Assembly (NCBI GenBank): GCA_020638835.1
Contig: JACKHV010000008.1
Coordinates: 61,098 to 125,097 of the forward strand
DNA length: 64,000 bases
Reading direction: 5' to 3'
DNA from: Planctomycetota bacterium
Lineage (GTDB): Bacteria > Planctomycetota > UBA1135 > GCA-002686595
Part shown: piece after piece, positions 62,927 through 64,000 of the stretch
Position numbering within the stretch: position 1 is the stretch's first letter
Layout of the letters: each line of letters opens with the position of its first letter
Notes under the pieces: generated by a model
What the model saw: the letters and a program-made list of their open reading frames with translations, nothing else
Told to the model about the DNA's origin: nothing
Database searches by the model: none
Position numbers and translations under genes: made by a program

Positions 62927-64000
62927 TCAGTTCCAGGGCACGCGGATCGCGCTCGAGAAGTTCGAGCCCGTGCCGCAGGGCGAGACCGCCGGATCGCGGT
63001 ACCACAGCTGGTAGAAGCGCTCGTCACCGACGCTGACGTTGCCCTCGGTCACGATCGAGAGCGTCGAGCTCGCCGCGCCCGATCCGTCGAGGAACACGAC
63101 CTCGATCCGCTCGGTGCGGTTGCCCATGCAGAAGAAGCCGTCCTTGAACGGGAATCCGACCGTCGACGCGCCCTGCACGAAGAGCCCGGGTTGGCTGGGA
63201 CGTCCGCCGACCGCGCTCAGCACGAGGTCGTCGGCCGCGACCGAGCTGGTCCCCGACCAGCCGAGCGTCGCGCCGCCACCCGTCGAGTTCTCGCAGCCCT
63301 CGCCGGCGTTCAGCGCGCTCTCGTTGCCGCACGGACACGGCCCGGCCGTTCCGTCGCCGACGCAGAAGGCGAAGATGTCCTGGCACTCGTCCGGGATGCC
63401 GTCGTAGTTCTTGTCGTTCGACGCGCCGGTCGCGATGTCGACCGAGTCCTCGACGCCGTTGTTGTTGCAGTCGTAGCAGGTCTCGCCGGGACCGGTCTTG
63501 TCCATCGCGTTCAGGTCGTCGCCGTAGAGCACGCCGTCGGTGCGCGAGGTGGCGAGGCCGAGGACTTCCGCCGAGATGAAGATGCTCGGGTTGCCGTTGC
63601 CGTTGCCGCCGCTGGCGACGGAGCGCGGCGTCGAGAGGATGTCGCCCGGCTCGATCGCAGCGCCGAACAGGCTGTCGGGCATGCCGACCACCGCGGAACC
63701 GCGGCGCACGCTGAACAGCAGCATGTCGGAGGTGCCGGCGAGCCAGTCGTAGGCGATCACCGAGGGCTGGAAGCCGGTCACGCCGTTCTCGTGCAGGATC
63801 AAGGCGTCGAGGTCGTCGACGTCGGGGATGCCGGCGCTGTCGAGACCGAGCATCGCCGCCGGCGCGTACAGGATCGGCGGCGCACCGGCGATCGGGATCA
63901 ACAGCACGTCACCGCCGACGAAGCCGGAGGCGGCGGCGGAGCCGGTGTTCGGGACGAGCTCGAGCGGGTCGAGGAAGGCGGAGTCGAGCGAGACGTACAG
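62927..64000 (-). CDS. C-terminal part of a secreted protein with Cys-rich module (5' end beyond window)
   Basis: The frame stays open from the window edge at 64000 to the TGA at 62927-62929, so at least 357 residues are visible and the start is missing. The first ~200 residues look beta-rich, with a Ca-loop-like DCNNNGVEDSVDI and NYDGIPDECQDIFAFCVGDG. The module begins there and continues CPCGNES, GCENSTGG, FCMGN, LWYRDP, GTGSNFSSA. It is the closest relative of the sulfatase's tail. Function of the N-terminal part unknown. Confidence 0.85.
   Translation of the reverse strand: MYVSLDSAFLDPLELVPNTGSAAASGFVGGDVLLIPIAGAPPILYAPAAMLGLDSAGIPDVDDLDALILHENGVTGFQPSVIAYDWLAGTSDMLLFSVRRGSAVVGMPDSLFGAAIEPGDILSTPRSVASGGNGNGNPSIFISAEVLGLATSRTDGVLYGDDLNAMDKTGPGETCYDCNNNGVEDSVDIATGASNDKNYDGIPDECQDIFAFCVGDGTAGPCPCGNESALNAGEGCENSTGGGATLGWSGTSSVAADDLVLSAVGGRPSQPGLFVQGASTVGFPFKDGFFCMGNRTERIEVVFLDGSGAASSTLSIVTEGNVSVGDERFYQLWYRDPAVSPCGTGSNFSSAIRVPWN

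Overview
This window looks like a chromosomal segment of a high-GC, Gram-negative-type bacterium, most probably a planctomycete. The best clue is a Cys-rich C-terminal module (C-x-GDG ... CPCGN ... GCxNS ... LCMGN ... WYRDP ... GSNxS) carried by several secreted proteins here. From memory it resembles modules abundant in deep-branching planctomycetes of the Saltatorellus/Engelhardtia type. That placement is inference. The supporting context is lipid A and heptose genes, a Hanks kinase next to an FHA-sigma54 activator, a large sulfatase and FG-GAP proteins. No rRNA, tRNA, CRISPR array, transposase or phage gene was recognised.

Layout. 1-2.1 kb: start of glmU (cut by the edge) and a secreted beta-propeller protein. 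2.2-6.7 kb: cardiolipin synthase, a lone receiver domain, an ACT-protein/acyl-CoA dehydrogenase pair and a coiled-coil secreted protein. 6.7-8.9 kb: a secreted 620-aa protein boxed between two near-identical 95-bp palindromes. 8.9-11.2 kb: phosphatidylserine decarboxylase, a CMD-family protein, a small membrane protein and a lipoprotein. 11.2-16.7 kb: Hanks kinase and FHA-GAF-sigma54 activator. 16.8-21 kb: YkgJ-type cysteine-cluster protein, enoyl-CoA hydratase, and a coupled LPS-core kinase/heptosyltransferase/heptosyltransferase operon. 21.2-23.8 kb: two tandem glutamate dehydrogenases, the second lacking catalytic lysines. 24.1-25.8 kb: arylsulfotransferase-like secreted protein. 25.8-29.9 kb: TauE permease, split RfaE-type kinase and adenylyltransferase, B12-radical SAM protein. 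29.9-31 kb: nested repeats without genes. 31-35.9 kb: rpoZ-lpxK-lpxL-like-DHS-like-hldE on the minus strand. 36-40.1 kb: sulfatase and a HAD/uridine-kinase-like fusion. 40.2-47.7 kb: M28 peptidase, heterodimeric ABC exporter, parvulin-type isomerase. 47.6-51.6 kb: radical SAM, GT2 and GT39-like operon. 51.8-56.5 kb: two tandem FG-GAP proteins. 56.6-60.1 kb: aldehyde ferredoxin oxidoreductase fused to a MoaD-like tail, a GT9 and a small membrane protein. 60.2-64 kb: site-2 protease, RDD protein, SpoIIM-like protein and the 3' part of another secreted Cys-module protein.

How the genes fit together. The dominant theme is the cell envelope: lipid A (lpxK, lpxL-like), ADP-heptose (hldE plus a split copy), heptosyltransferases, a core kinase, phospholipid synthesis (cls, psd), an exporter with a periplasmic foldase, and surface proteins sharing one C-terminal module. 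Genes are tightly packed. Many stop/start codons overlap (ATGA, GTGA, TTGA), which points to translational coupling. Long open frames antisense to real genes are produced by the high third-position GC and were left out.
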